From the NCBI GenBank assembly GCA_029216955.1, contig JANAVB010016199.1, forward strand, positions 9,423,960 through 9,487,959: DNA of 64,000 nt, read 5' to 3'. This stretch comes from Iris pallida. Taxonomy: Eukaryota; Streptophyta; Magnoliopsida; Asparagales; Iridaceae. How positions within the stretch are numbered: position 1 is the first letter of the stretch; the number at the start of each line of letters is the position of its first letter. The notes beneath the pieces were generated by a model. The model had not been told where the DNA came from, searched no databases, and saw nothing but the letters and a program-made list of their open reading frames with translations. Of this stretch, positions 1-11,840 are shown in pieces. A program made the translations under genes and the position numbers.

Positions 1-69
1 TGTGTGTGTATTTATATATAATATATATTATAAATATATGTATATGTGTGTAAAATATATATTATATAT

Positions 70-138
<69 letters not shown>

Positions 139-320
139 TGTGTGTGGTGTGTGTGTGTGTGTGTGTATTTTATATTAAATATATATTATAAATATATGTA
201 TATGGGTATGTATATATATATATATTATATATATATATATATATATAGATAATATATATATATATTATATATATACATAGGTATTTGTGTGTGTGTGTGT
301 ATATGATATATAACTAATAT
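1..320. repeat. AT/TG dinucleotide microsatellite block
   Basis: Runs of (TA)n, (AT)n and (TG)n alternate with short AT-rich spacers such as TATAAATATATGTATATG, which occurs twice. It is low-complexity DNA with no coding signal. The block may be the AT-rich edge of the LTR-like region that follows. Confidence 0.9.
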
Positions 321-329
321 AAAAATAAG

Positions 330-3082
330 AGATCAGCTGCAACCTCTCAGCCCGGCTCAGCCCATCTCAGCCAAGCCTGCACAGTGCTAACCCAATCAAA
401 GTCCCCACAGGCCTAAGCCCAGCCCAGCTCCCCACATAACAAACCGAGCAGCAAACCCAGCCAGTTCGGCTAATCCCAGCAGAACCGCCCAGCCCAAAGG
501 CCGGCCTACAGTACGCTTCCTTCCCCCGAACTCTATTTTAACAGAGTGTGTATATATATAGTATTCACCAAGAGAGGGGAGAGGAATTCAATAAAAACCC
601 TAATGCAAACCACCGACGCCACCACCTCGAGTGCGCGCGCCCCCAGCCACCCTAGACGCACGTCGCCGCCACCACGACCGTCGGACGGTGAGGCCGTCGG
701 CCACAGAGCGTCAAACAGAGGGATTAGCAGCAGTAGCAGCAGTATCCGACCCCCCCCCCCTCACTTTGCAGGTGAAGTTCTCCTCCCACACTTATTCGTT
801 TTACGATCTGTAAAGTGTTTTAGAAAGCCTGTAGAACCCTTTAGTATTCCCGGCAATTAGGTTCAGTTTCATCGAGGTTTCAAGTCGGAAAATCGATGGG
901 AAAATCCCGAAAAAACTGTTCGGATTAGAAACAGAGAACCAGTCCAATCATCCATATTAGAAGCCAGTTTTTGAACTATATATTAGGGTTTTCGAAAGTT
1001 TAATTGGACACAGTTAAGACAACCTAAACGAGATTAAAATGCAACTAGTAGTTCTTATTTTCAATTAGTATACATGAAGTTATTCAATGTTAAAGTGGGA
1101 GAAAAATCTGTCTTTAAAACTATAGAAATTTAGAAAAACCCTTCGATACAACGTGCGTCCCGCCAAACCGGGCGACGTTGTCGCGTACCGTAAGCATCGA
1201 AAGGCGCGTACAGATATTACAGACGTGTGGGCTTTGACAGAATTCAAATTGGTCGCGTGTGCGCAACGAATTTGATGCGTATCCGTCGAAATTCACCGTA
1301 TCGACCACTTTGCACAAACTCTAATTACTTTGTGCACATTCGTCAGATCAAGACGAAACCTATGCCAACAGGACTATATCATTTTTTTGGTCCTGTATGT
1401 CAAGTTTGGTCCAATTCTGAGATAGTTGATCGGATCGCCGTTTTACGGGCCCCACGATCCGATTCAACGGGCAATTTTGTGCACGGTCCACCGGAATTCA
1501 CAATTGGACATACCGTTGTGTTTGTATCATCAAAATGAATTTGTAGACATGTAGTTTGACAACTTTAAAGACCATTGACTCTGGCACGCTTTTCGATGCA
1601 AAGCGGGTCCAACGGCGGACACCGTTTTGACCCGAAATTATCGTTTTGTTCATGTGTCCAGAATGGGACTTAAGGACAGGTAATCCTAGCTAATTTGACT
1701 ATTCTGAAAATGTTGGTAATGTTTATTCAGCTTTCGGAGATAGTTGTGATGATTTGGACTTTATGGCTTATCAGTTGGCTATATTTTTGTTGGATCTGCA
1801 TGCAACCTCCAGGCAAGTATACCTTGCCTTCCTCTACATTATATGCATTGTATTTCATTTCCAAGTTTTGATTGTTATGGACATGTACTTTCCGTATTAT
1901 ATTCTGTCGAGCTGTTTTTATTGCATATAGCCGTGTTCATGTTTGGTCATGTGGTTCATACTTGGAGTTTCTCACCAGTACCTTGCTTGAGTCGTGTCAT
2001 AGAACAAGTGCGTGTAGTGAACTGCTAAATCCTTGACTATCATTTTACCCAACCAGATAGTCCACACTCGGGACGAGGGTTGATCCGTTGCACCAGAGAG
2101 TCCACACTCGGGACGAGGGTGTTTGTTTCCTTGGCACCAGAGGGTCCACTCGGGACGAGGGTGTTGTCTTGATCTGTTTACATCAGAGAGTCCACTCGGG
2201 ACGAGGATGTTGACTAATACTTACATCAAAAGTCTACTCGGGACGAGGATGTTGACTTATAAGTCCACTCGGGACGAGGATGTTGACTTATACTTGCATC
2301 AGAGAGTCCACTCGGGACGAGGATGTTGACTTATACTTGCACCAGAGAGTCCACACTCGGGACGAGGGTGCCTTGCCGTGAACTAACCAGAGCGTCCATA
2401 CTCGGGACGAGGGTTAGTGATTAGTTCAGACCTGCGAGTCCACTCGGGGCGAGGGTTTGGTTCTTCCATTGATCTCGTGTTCATTGTTCACTCGGCAGTT
2501 CATTTATACGTAGTTATTCCAGTGTTCGTGTTCGTGTTCGGGTTCGTAGTCATTTGTCGTGTTCATGTTTTTTTTTCTTGTGCATGATAAAATTGCTAGA
2601 TAGGCATTTTTTATGTATCTTGCTATGTCCTATGAGGACCTGATGATCTCTTCAGGTTAGTGATTGTGTGGAGTTAGTTAGCAGTTTTGGATGGCGGATG
2701 ATTATGACACTTGTGGGTTTCAGATGATTACAATATTGCTTGTGAGATTCAGGTATTTGTCAATGATATTACATTGTTATCCTCTCATGCTTTTCTTTCA
2801 GTATCATGCGATATCCTATTTATTGATTCAGTTTATAGACTCTTGTTATATTCCTTGGAGTCTTATCGGACATTTATGCTAGTGGGCTGCAGACCACAAC
2901 CCATAGTGTTCATTCATGTTTCGTATACTTATTATGGATTTGAGATATAGATTACATTGCCATGATTTGGCAGTAGACCAAAGCCTTGACAGCGTTTACG
3001 TATTCGGGTCAGGCCGGAGTTCGCTCGATACGTAGTTGGCTTGCTCACGAGCTCGCATCCCAAAAGCGGGTGCGGGTCGTGA
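330..3082 (+). repeat. Probable long Ty3/gypsy-type LTR (solo or 5' LTR), left edge uncertain
   Basis: The right end GGGTCGTGACA is typical of plant Ty3/gypsy (Tekay/Del-like) LTR ends. A TATATATA box near 549-558 is followed by AAAACCCTAATGCAAACC, which resembles a plant transcription start and leader. The stretch has no long ORF and contains a minisatellite near its 3' part. I see no standard primer-binding site just after 3082 and could not define a matching second LTR or a target-site duplication. It may therefore be a solo or truncated LTR, or another repeat. The left boundary is a guess set by the end of the microsatellite. Confidence 0.4.
2060..2460 (+). repeat. Ten-copy minisatellite, core CACTCGGGACGAGG
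   Basis: Ten copies of a degenerate unit occur at about 2064, 2100, 2143, 2189, 2229, 2261, 2305, 2349, 2393 and 2438. The core is (GTCCA)(CA)CTCGGGACGAGGG/A. The flanks GTTGACTTATACTTGCACCAGA repeat less well. Spacing is 30-46 bp. The core contains the inverted pair CTCG-GGA-CGAG, so each unit could form a small hairpin. Short reading frames through the array only reflect its periodicity. Confidence 0.85.
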
Positions 3083-5800
3083 CACAGTTACTATAACTTA
3101 ACTCAGTTACTTGGGTTTTCTTATATTATTCCACATGGGTGGATATCTATCCAACTCCTGGGTATCTAATGCATTCCAAAATCACAGGGTTGGACTGGTT
3201 TCAGAGTACAGATATCCTCTCTTCATACTTGAATTCCTTCTATCTTGGCCTTACAACTGAACTTAATAGGTGACCTGATACTTCTATATGATACTTCTGT
3301 CCTTGCATACACACTCATCTGTATGTACATAGCTTATATAGGACACTCTCCTAGACACATCTACTGACTTCCATATCTATGGCTAACACCCTTGTACCAA
3401 CTGAACTGCTAACATATGGGTAGGTGCCCTGTCCTAACATCTAGGCTACTCTTTATTCCAAGACATATCAGATACTAAAGGTATCTGTTTCAATGGGATT
3501 TTTACCTGAGTATCCTTGAGGCTCTATTAATGATACATTGGTTAGGGGTCAGTTTGCAGCATACTCGTGTGCATACTTCTGAACCCGTGTACCCCTCTCC
3601 CTCTATCTAGGTACATCACCTACAGGTTATTCCTCTACTGTTCTTCACCATGCCTGGGTCAACCTACCTGTATAGTGACTTCCCTAAAATTTGGGTACTA
3701 TCAAGCCTGCAAAACACAAGTCAGAGCTTATGTCTTTGCTTGTGCCTACCACCCAACACTCCACTGGTACCTACAATTACCCAAGGGTACTTGAATCACA
3801 TTCATACCTGGTCACCCCAATGTGAACCTACAACATATGGGGTTCCTACTATACTTACCTACCCCATTTTCCATGGTAGCCGACCTACAGTCCAGGTACC
3901 CGACTAATGCTAATTTTCTATTGGGTTTTTACCTACTGCTACACCCATACCAAATATCCAGCTTGCTTGTACTTAATTATCCGTGCAACACCACTGCAAT
4001 GGCTTCCTGTTTCTAGTGACTTTACTAAGGTCCATAGAAATTTCCCTGTCCATCCTTTGTCATTTGATTCCAGGTACAACCACCTACTATCCTTAGACCT
4101 GGTACTCTTCGCTCTACAGAAACTTCCAAGAGCAAATTGCTCTGGTACCCACATTGGCTACAACCTATTTAATACTCCTACCTCCTGCTACCTGCTACAT
4201 TGGGTATAAACTTGATACATTAGTGAAATCTGACACCAAGTACAACCCCAATGTCTGATATACCCACGTACGAGAATTTCACTTATCAACACACATCCCC
4301 ATCCAATTTTACTAATGGTCCTTAAGTTTGTACAGGCACCTATCCACAGGTCTGCTAGCACATAGCTCAGGTCATGTGTACTCTGTTTAATACACCAGAC
4401 ACCCCTATATGCCTTAGCATTAGGATGTATAATGCATTTTTATAGGACCTCTACCTAGGTATTAGGCTACTGATGCATACCTAGCCATGACTGAACAACA
4501 TTAGGGACAAATCCAATTTATAGGACAGAATATTAAGAGTAGGACAGGACAACCCAAACAGTGAACAGAAATATGTGAGAAAGAGTGATACATAAAAAGA
4601 TGAAGACTATATCATCAGGGTTTACCCTCAACTAAGTGTATTCGATGCTCTCCCCCCTCATGGGACTGAATCAACATTTCCTAAGGAGTTAATCCAATAA
4701 AGTGAAACAAGTATGTGATATTGTTCAAGTATCAGGGAATGTGAAATACATGCATCACGTTAAGGGCTGTAATGAAGTGCAAAGGACTAATACTCTTAGA
4801 GTATCAGTCAAATAGGCAAGTAGACTAGGATACCTGTAAGGTTCAGATGAATTAACTGAACCTTGATGTAGGATAGATGAATGTGGGCAGTGTCAAGACT
4901 GAACATAAAGGTTTTTAATGAATGATTGGTCTGAACCATCATGCAACTGTTTAAACATTCATATGGCATGGACAGACAGAAAGAGGGTATTAGGCATGAT
5001 GTTTCAAAAAGAAAAGGATCTGAAACATTGGTGTTAACCTTAGTATTTCTGATACTCTAGTGAGAACCCTCTACGCTATATGGACACCCCATAGCCCTCT
5101 TTCTAGACAGCATCTCTGTTAGTATAGGATACATGTACTCCTACCCTACTGGTATGAGGTGACAGCTGCTTCCTAACATGTTTTATGAATGTGGATACTA
5201 GTACCTACCAATATCTCTTAAGGTACACCTATGACCTGTCATGGGTACTATAAAGCAATTGTCCTACAACCTAATGTTTGGCTTGTACAGGTGCTATCTA
5301 TAATGGACTTGCTCTACCATGCTTTGCTCAAGCTGCCTATGGGCTGACATGACATGGGAACAAGGTGTCTCTTGTTCTCTGTTACTAATGCTTAATGGGG
5401 TATTATATGGTACTGATAGCATCCCCCCTGGGTTACTCATGATAGTACAACTCGAGATTACTTTTCTGGCATATCCAACATGCCTATATGACACTATGTT
5501 AATTCAAGGATTCAAAAGTCCAAAGAGGACCTGCTATGAGTACTGTCCCCTCCTCTCTCTTAGCCTCCTAGGAGTTATATCGAATACCTATCAGTCCTAG
5601 CTTCAAATTTTACTAATGATAGGAATTTCAAGTACTCAAGGTAGGAGATGGTACCTTTGATGTTGTTTAGCAGTTGGCCTATCTTCCGATAATGGCTGTG
5701 CTTCCTGGTTCCTGGTTCTTCGTGAAGAGGATGGTAGCCGCTATGGTTTGCAGAGTGCAAGGGTCGGCTTCTATTCCTATATATACTGAGGTTGGATTGA
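3083..5800. other. Unannotated, no supported gene
   Basis: All reading frames are short and none resembles a known family to me. Words such as CCTACC, GGTACC and ACCTAGGTA recur, but I see no clean tandem array, LTR pair or terminal inverted repeat. Old, decayed transposon sequence is likely but not shown. Confidence 0.3.
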
Positions 5801-7930
5801 ATCAAGGGAAGAAGTGATAGAGAATTTGGTTTAAAACCAGATTTCAGACTATCCTTTGAAGATTTGAAACAGGGACATAACTTGGTCGGCTGTTATTGAG
5901 TTTGAAATTGAGTCCTTTGCACAAGGGCCCTCGAGAAAACAATATTTGCAAAGAAACCCTTTTCCTATCAAAGAAACCCTTTTTATCTGAACAAAATAAT
6001 TTAAATGTCTTTAAAAAGCATAAAAAAATTTCCTATCAAAGAAAGAGAAAAGGGGAAGGATCTAAGGGTTTACAATGCCTGACCAAATCCAATGTCTTCG
6101 TAACTCCCGCCAAGTTCACCTATAATAGATATACTATTATTAATACTCTCTAACGACTTACCATATATATAGACTTTATCAATATCTATACCCACTAGTC
6201 GCCATAATGTCTTTACAACACTATACAACACATCAAGTACCAAATTTCCTTATAAAAATAATTTATAACTATTATAAAATAATAATTTAATTTCTGAAAA
6301 ATACTTATAAATATTTTTATATCACTAATAATATTATTTTATTGGTGGAAACTCAAGCACAATAGTCCCATGTTAATACTACATCATTGATACCACATTT
6401 GGCCTACTAATTGAGTCCCGAAATAATAAATAATTAAAATATATAATTTTGAAAATTTTACCGAAATTAGTTAAAATAGTGTTTTTATCATCAAACCTTG
6501 CACAAGAAATATTTTAGTAGAGGTATATGAAGTTTCAAAGCTTTTGGATACAAGGAACACATGATTTTTAGAATTACGGTGTTATGGCAAATGTCAAGAA
6601 TTTTAATAAATACTAAACGAACTCAAAACGTAGCAAAACAGTATGTGTTGAAAAGCTCTTGATGTCTAGTTTCTTATAAAAATTATTAGGAAGATCAAAT
6701 CTGACCGAAAATAGGCAACAATTCACTCGCAACAGATCGGGTCTATTATGGACACCTTGTCGTAGAATTGACGCCCCGGACAAACTGTTTGAAATTGTAT
6801 GGGTGACCAAGTGGACATAAAAATAGACATAGAGTTCTTTCTATTATTTTTAGTTTCACAAAAGGATGAGATAGGAAAGTACACAAACCCCTAGATGCAA
6901 AATAGTGTACCTGCTGGAATGAATTTAGACTTGGAATCCAACTTCGGGTGACTTCTAAAATTTGCAACTCCTCATAAAGTTTTCGTGGACCTCCAGAGGC
7001 TTGCTAGGACGTTAGAGGGTCGCGTTAGCTTCCTAAAAAATATTTGTAGAGCGTCACGGGAGGTCGGCAAGGGGTAAAAACTGCTGGTACGGCATAAGGT
7101 GATGTCGACGGCTAAGGCTAGGAGGAAATTTCGGGATTGGACTTTTGGGGGAGCTTTTGTAGGGTGTTGGCGGCATTAAGAGGAAAAAGGATGTTAGGGT
7201 TTTATTGGTATATATTTAGGAAAAGTTGGGCTTTGGTTTAGACTAAATTGGTTAGGATTTGACCCTACAAAGGATTAATATAGTAATGGATTTCCTTATT
7301 GGGTGGGTTGTTTGACCAACTCAAAGATGGAGGATTTAATACACATGGCTACAATTTAATAACTAAAAATTAGTTAAATATATATATCTAATCAATTTTA
7401 GCAACCTTAGATAGGCTCTAACAAGTGGGGTTGGCTAGATTAGGGTCCGAATAGATTTTGTAATTAATTTGAACCCGAAAAGTCAACTAATGGGTCTCAT
7501 GTGCCAATAGCACATGGGAACTCGATTGAATGGCACACCCTAGACATGTGCGTAGTATGCTAAAAATGGATCAAAACCATATATTGGGTCAAATAATTTT
7601 GATCTATGTCGAGTCTCGAACTCAAGTTGGAAGTTAGGTCTAGAATTACGGTAAAAGGTCAAAATTACCTAAGTTGACCCGAAGTTGTACGAAGTCAAAA
7701 AAATATTCGGGAACAAATTTGGATGGGACATGATATATCATATTGAAGGTGAACGTGTCTAGAATTCAAATATGGAATTAGATTGGAGAAATCGATAGTT
7801 GTTGTGCTTCAAAATTCAAAGCTACGGGTAATAACTACTATAGTCATTATTGACATCAAAATACAATTTAATATTAAAATATCCATATAAAATAACTAAA
7901 AATAAATTTCAAAAATCAGGGGGCTTACAA
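5801..7930 (-). repeat. Likely 3' LTR region of decayed Ty3/gypsy element E
   Basis: Read on the minus strand, the integrase end at about 8015 is followed by an AT-rich spacer. Then comes a polypurine-like tract, AAGGTGGGTAGGTTGTAAGCCCCC (complement of about 7919-7945). In plant Ty3/gypsy elements this marks the start of the 3' LTR, so the sequence below about 7930 should be LTR. I could not define its far end or match it base by base to a second LTR. The region has no coding potential. Confidence 0.4.
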
Positions 7931-8014
7931 CCTACCCACCTTAGAAAATTTTATCCTCAAAATTAAAATAACACTACCATGCAAAATCTATAACATCAGA
8001 ATGATTAAGCTAAA

Positions 8015-8305
8015 TCATACTGGAATCCTCAAATAAATGTGGATACCGCTCCCGCATAGAATTTTCACGCTCCCAAGTATATTCTCGTGGGAATAATGCT
8101 TCCTTGCAACCTGACCCAATCTAATCGTCTGCCCTCTGAGCGTCTTCTCGCTAGTATCCAGGATACCAACTGGCTGCTCCTCGTATGATAAACTATGTCC
8201 CACGGTGATCTCAGAGTGATCGACCACATGATTGGGATCAGTCACATACCTCCTCAACTGTGAGACATGGAGCACGCCATACACTCCCTCTAATGATGGG
8301 AGCAA
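8015..8305 (-). pseudogene. Ty3/gypsy pol C-terminus (integrase tail) of element E
   Basis: The minus-strand frame reads SLEGVYGVLHVSQLRRYV then DPNHVVDHSEI, the well-known end of plant Ty3/gypsy pol, where integrase meets its C-terminal chromodomain-like tail. The next conserved block (TWEREN, MRERYPHLFEDS) is present in a different frame at about 8018-8090, so there is a frameshift. Upstream the frame decays within about 200 bp and is then cut by copia element B, inserted at 8522. The element is dead. Family assignment is firm; lineage within Ty3/gypsy is not. Confidence 0.85.
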
Positions 8306-8521
8306 TGCAAGACGATATGCCCTTCTCCAACACGCTCTATATTACCAAAGGGTTACAAATCTAGAGTTAAGGCTTCTAACTTGGCTCTTACACCTTTATC
8401 TATAACTAACCAAAGAAAAATCACAATTCCTCCATAACTCTGTCGATCCTTAAACTATATACTATATTCCTATCAGTTACATCACCAACTTCCACAATAG
8501 TTCAACTAGCGATCCACTCCT

Positions 8522-9609
8522 TGTTGACCCATTTGCTAATGGTCACACATGATTTTGATAATCAACGACAACTTTGATCGATTCGCAAAATATACCAATT
8601 GATATAGGTTACATGAATTGATACCCAAGAACGTCTACATCTACAACCCACTGCTACAAGGAACATCGCATCATCATCCAGAAGCAATCTTATTGGAATT
8701 CAGATCGAGTTATTTTATATTTTCTTCTGTATTTTCAATTTTATTGAGTCTAGGAAATATAAATGCAAGATCGTTCGGGATTATACTGGATTAGGTTATT
8801 GCCAGTCCAAAATTCCAAATAAGCCTACCTATCTATCCCAAAAAAACCCACATATCTAAATAGTCCATAACCTATGCATTTTTGGCCCATTCAAATTGAA
8901 TTTTGAGCCACCAGAACTCTTGCAGAACTCTGACCGAGTTCGGTCCGAGTTCTGACCGAGTTCGGTCAGGAAAATTTGAATTTCTATTCCCATCAAATCT
9001 GTTAGCAATGTTCGTATGCAATATTCTAGCATCTGAACTCTGCCTGAACTCTGTCTGAGTTTGGTTCCCAAAAACATTATAAATAGAGAAGGATTTTCAC
9101 ATTTCTAAATCAACTCGTTCACTCTTCTCTTTGTCTATTCTAAAGTGTTCTTCCAGTGCTCTAAAGCTTTCAAATCTCGTTTATACCACTCTTAGCCAAA
9201 GCCAGTACAGTTCTATTCCATCTAGTATTTTGGTTCAGAAGAGTTGTGTCAGAGATTGCAATTCAGAAAATGTTCCAGTTTTTGAAATCAGTTTGTTGGA
9301 GTCGGTCGTGTACTCGTCACCAAGGCACGGTGTTGTAAAGAGACGGCAAGCTCTCAATTAGCTTATGAATAGTAGATTAACAGCGAGCAAGAGTACTCGC
9401 GACTGGACTAGTCCTCTCAGTGGAAAACCAGTATACATCGCAGTGTTCACTGAGTTTGATTCTCTATCTCTTGCTTAATGCATTTATTTACTGTCTCTTA
9501 TATATGTCTTAGCTTCTAACTGCTAAATTTTAATTAGTGATTATTTCTGCTGCACATGCACACACTCTATTCATCCCCCTCCCTCCCCCCTCTAGAGATG
9601 CTCAACGGT
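8522..9609 (+). repeat. 5' LTR of copia element B
   Basis: It begins TGTTGACCC and matches 13683-14753 throughout. A TATA box (TATAAATAG, about 9078-9086) lies about 110 bp after tandem palindrome-like motifs of the form GAGTTC-GGTC/GACC-GAACTC (8920-8965). The end is abnormal. After CTCAACGGT, where the other LTR continues CCTACG, the sequence enters a 60-bp palindrome, so the terminal bases and the primer-binding site are missing. Confidence 0.85.
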
Positions 9610-9610
9610 T

Positions 9611-9670
9611 ATAGATTTCACGGCTGCCATATATACTCTAGAGAGTATATATGGCAGCCGTGAAATCTAT
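9611..9670. repeat. 60-bp near-perfect palindrome at LTR/gag junction
   Basis: Two perfect 29-nt inverted arms (9611-9639 and 9642-9670) are separated by the dinucleotide AG. The right arm contains the gag start codon (ATGGCAGCCGTG at 9651). The left arm is the same start region in reverse orientation. It occupies the place where LTR end and primer-binding site should be, as seen at 26243-26257 in the related element A. Confidence 0.97.
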
Positions 9671-10100
9671 ATTCAATGGTGAAGGGCAATCCACAAGTAG
9701 ACCCCCAGTATTTGATGGAACGAACTACACTTATTGGAAAACACGAATGAGTTTATTTCTTAAGTCTTTTGATTTTGATCTTTGGTCGATTGTTATAGAC
9801 GGTTATAAGAAACTGGCTAGAATTATGGTTGATGGTGATCTTGTAGAAAAGGCACACGACAAATACACAGAACAAGAAAAGACAAAGGCTAGTCGAGATG
9901 CACGAGCCATCAATGCACTATTCTGTACAATTGACAAAACCGAGTTTAATCGTGTTTCTACATGTACTACGTCTCATGAAATTTGGAGACTTCTTGAGGC
10001 CATGCAAGATGAACTTAATCAATTTGAGAGAAACCAATTTTGGGAACTTGTTCCTGAACCTATTGGTCAATCGATAATTAATACCAAATGGGTATTCTGA
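9651..10100 (+). pseudogene. Copia gag N-terminus fused in frame to RT start (element B)
   Basis: Residues 1-118 are copia gag of the DUF4219/UBN2 type: FDGTNYTYWKTRMSLFLKS near residues 22-40, then INALFCTIDK and TSHEIWRLLE. The frame then passes directly into AMQDELNQFERNQFWELV and TKWVF, which is the start of the reverse transcriptase domain. In element A the same two points are about 3.2 kb apart. Zinc knuckle, protease and integrase have been removed by an in-frame deletion near position 10004. A TGA follows WVF at 10098-10100. The start ATG at 9651 aligns with the family start in element A. The product would be a nonfunctional chimera. Confidence 0.85.
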
Positions 10101-11462
10101 AATAAACTTAGTGAGGATGGACAAGTACTATGCAACAAAGCACGTCTAGTGGCACAAGGTTATAATCAAGAAGAAGGTATTGATTACCTATTGCTAGACT
10201 AGAAGTCATTCGCATGTTTTGTGCATTTGTATGTTTTCACAATTTTAAACTTTTTCAAATGGACGTGAAAAGTACATTTTTAAACAGATTTTTAAAAGAA
10301 AAAGTTTTTGTGAAACAGCCCCTTGTTTGAAGATTTTTAAAAATCCGATCACGTCTTCAAACTTAGGAAAGTACTCTATGGACTCAAACAAGCACCTCGT
10401 GCTTGGTATGAATGCCTAAGTGCCTTCTTACTTGAAAATGGATTTTCAAAAGGAATAGTTTATACTACTTTATTTATCAAGTCTTCAGATGATAGTATAC
10501 TTCTTGTGCAAATTTATGTAGATGACATCATTTTTGGTTCTACTAATGAAAATCATTGTCAAGAATTTGCTAAGTGTATACAGAGTGAGTTTGAGATAAG
10601 TATGATAGGAGAGCTAAACTACTTCATAGGACTTCAAATCAAACAACACTCACAGGGAACGTTCATCAACCAAGCTAAGTACACGAAGGATTTACTGAAG
10701 AAGTACGACTTCGACAATGTAAAGCCTATCGGAACTCCAATGGCTACATCAACATGGTTTGACATTGATGAAAGTGGCAAACCTGTCGACCAGCGTAAGT
10801 ATCGAGATATGATTGGTAGTTTATTATATTTAACTGCTAGTCGTCCAAATATTATGTTTAGTGTTTGCGTATATGTACGATACCAAGCTAATCCTAAGGA
10901 ATCACACTTATGTGCCATTAAGCGTATCTTTTGATACCTTAAAGGAACTTCAATAGTCATCTTGTGGTATCCCAAAACCACATCTTTTGACCTAATCGGT
11001 TATTCAGAAGCAGATTTTGCTGGATGCAAAGTAGAACGTAAAAGTACCAGCGGTATGTGTCATTTCCTAGGAAAAGCTTTAGGCTCCTGGTTTAGCAAGA
11101 AGCAAAATTTTGTTGCTTTATCAACAACTGAGACTGACTACATCGTCGCAGGACGTTGTTGTGCATAGATTTTATGGAAGCAAACCCTAGAAAACTACAA
11201 TCTACACTACACGAAGATTCCTATATATTGTGATAACACTAGCACAATTAATTTGACTAAGAACCCTGTTTGTCATTCACACACAAAGCACATAGAGATA
11301 CGTCATCACTTTTTACGTGATCACCAACAACACGGGGATATTTTCTTAGAATTTATTGACACAAATCATCAATTAGCAGATATTTTCACAAAACCGTTGG
11401 CTGAAGACCGTTTCAATTATCTGCGTCGCGCGTCAGGCATACTTGAATTTTTAGATTCATAA
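10101..11462 (+). pseudogene. Copia reverse transcriptase/RNase H of element B, broken
   Basis: Recognisable blocks run KARLVAQGYNQEEGIDY, then a short deletion, then [13 protein letters not shown], then the catalytic IYVDDIIFGSTN motif at about 10513. After that come the RT thumb (DIDESGKPVDQRKYRDMIGS), YLTASRP, and RNase H (GYSEADFAGC, ALSTTETDY, TKHIEIRHHFLRDH, DIFTKPL), ending at the stop 11460-11462. Breaks include the TGA at 10098, several stops at 10190-10330, a TGA at 10933-10935 (YLKGT block) and a TAG at 11166-11168. Protein order and motifs place it in Ty1/copia, close to element A. It cannot give a working enzyme. Confidence 0.9.
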
Positions 11463-11526
11463 TACGTTATGTTTAATAAAATGCTTAAAACTTGAGATTT
11501 TGAGATTTATTAATTAAATTTATTTT

Positions 11527-11635
11527 GGGTACAAGCCGAAAAGGCCCTTCTGTCAAAAAGACGTAAAAGTCTAAACGACACGGTGCCAAGCGTCTTCGGA
11601 CTACCGCTAGCTGGGATCCGGCCCCTACAGCTTAT
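11527..11635 (+). promoter_or_regulatory. Conserved non-coding block between pol and ORF3 (element B copy)
   Basis: This block begins GGGTACAAGCCGAAAAGG and ends CCGGCCCCTACAGCTT. It matches the complement of 20951-21061 in element A at most positions, although it lies between genes in both. Two small hairpins are possible in both copies: one closing GTC-TTCG-GAC here (AGTCC-TCA-GGACT in A), and one pairing AGCTG with CAGCT around GATCCGGCCCC. Its role is unknown; a spliced or subgenomic leader, a translation element or a packaging signal are all possible. Confidence 0.6.
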
Positions 11636-11736
11636 CCAAAGTAATGGATGTTAATGAATTGAAGAATTAAAAGCTATTAGGTATATTTATTATCTATTAC
11701 ACATATAATGAATTGAAAAAGCAAGTGGCCAAACTC

Positions 11737-11840
11737 AGACAGAACTCGGTCCGAGTTCTGATCGAGTTTCGGTCGAACTCGGTTGGCGTCGTTTGAAATT
11801 TCCAGAACAGCAACAGCCGGCCATAGCTTCTATAAATCTG
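11737..11840 (+). promoter_or_regulatory. Putative internal promoter of ORF3 in element B
   Basis: Palindrome-like motifs AGAACTCGGTCCGAGTTCTG (11737-11757) and GGTCGAACTC resemble the motifs found upstream of the TATA box in this element's LTRs. They are followed by TATAAAT at 11831-11837, about 190 bp before the ORF3 start. A leader with CTAAACCCTAG follows. The layout copies that of the LTR U3, so it may be a second promoter. This is inferred from sequence only. Confidence 0.4.

Noticed and set aside
546..860. Small protein gene near the left edge
   Set aside because: No homology, biased Ser/Pro/Arg composition, lies in LTR-like leader sequence.
2060..2460. CRISPR-like array
   Set aside because: Spacing is irregular, spacers are related to each other and the context is plant LTR sequence; it is a minisatellite.
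9131..9361. Gene inside the 5' LTR of element B
   Set aside because: The frame is within the LTR and is not kept open in the other LTR copy.
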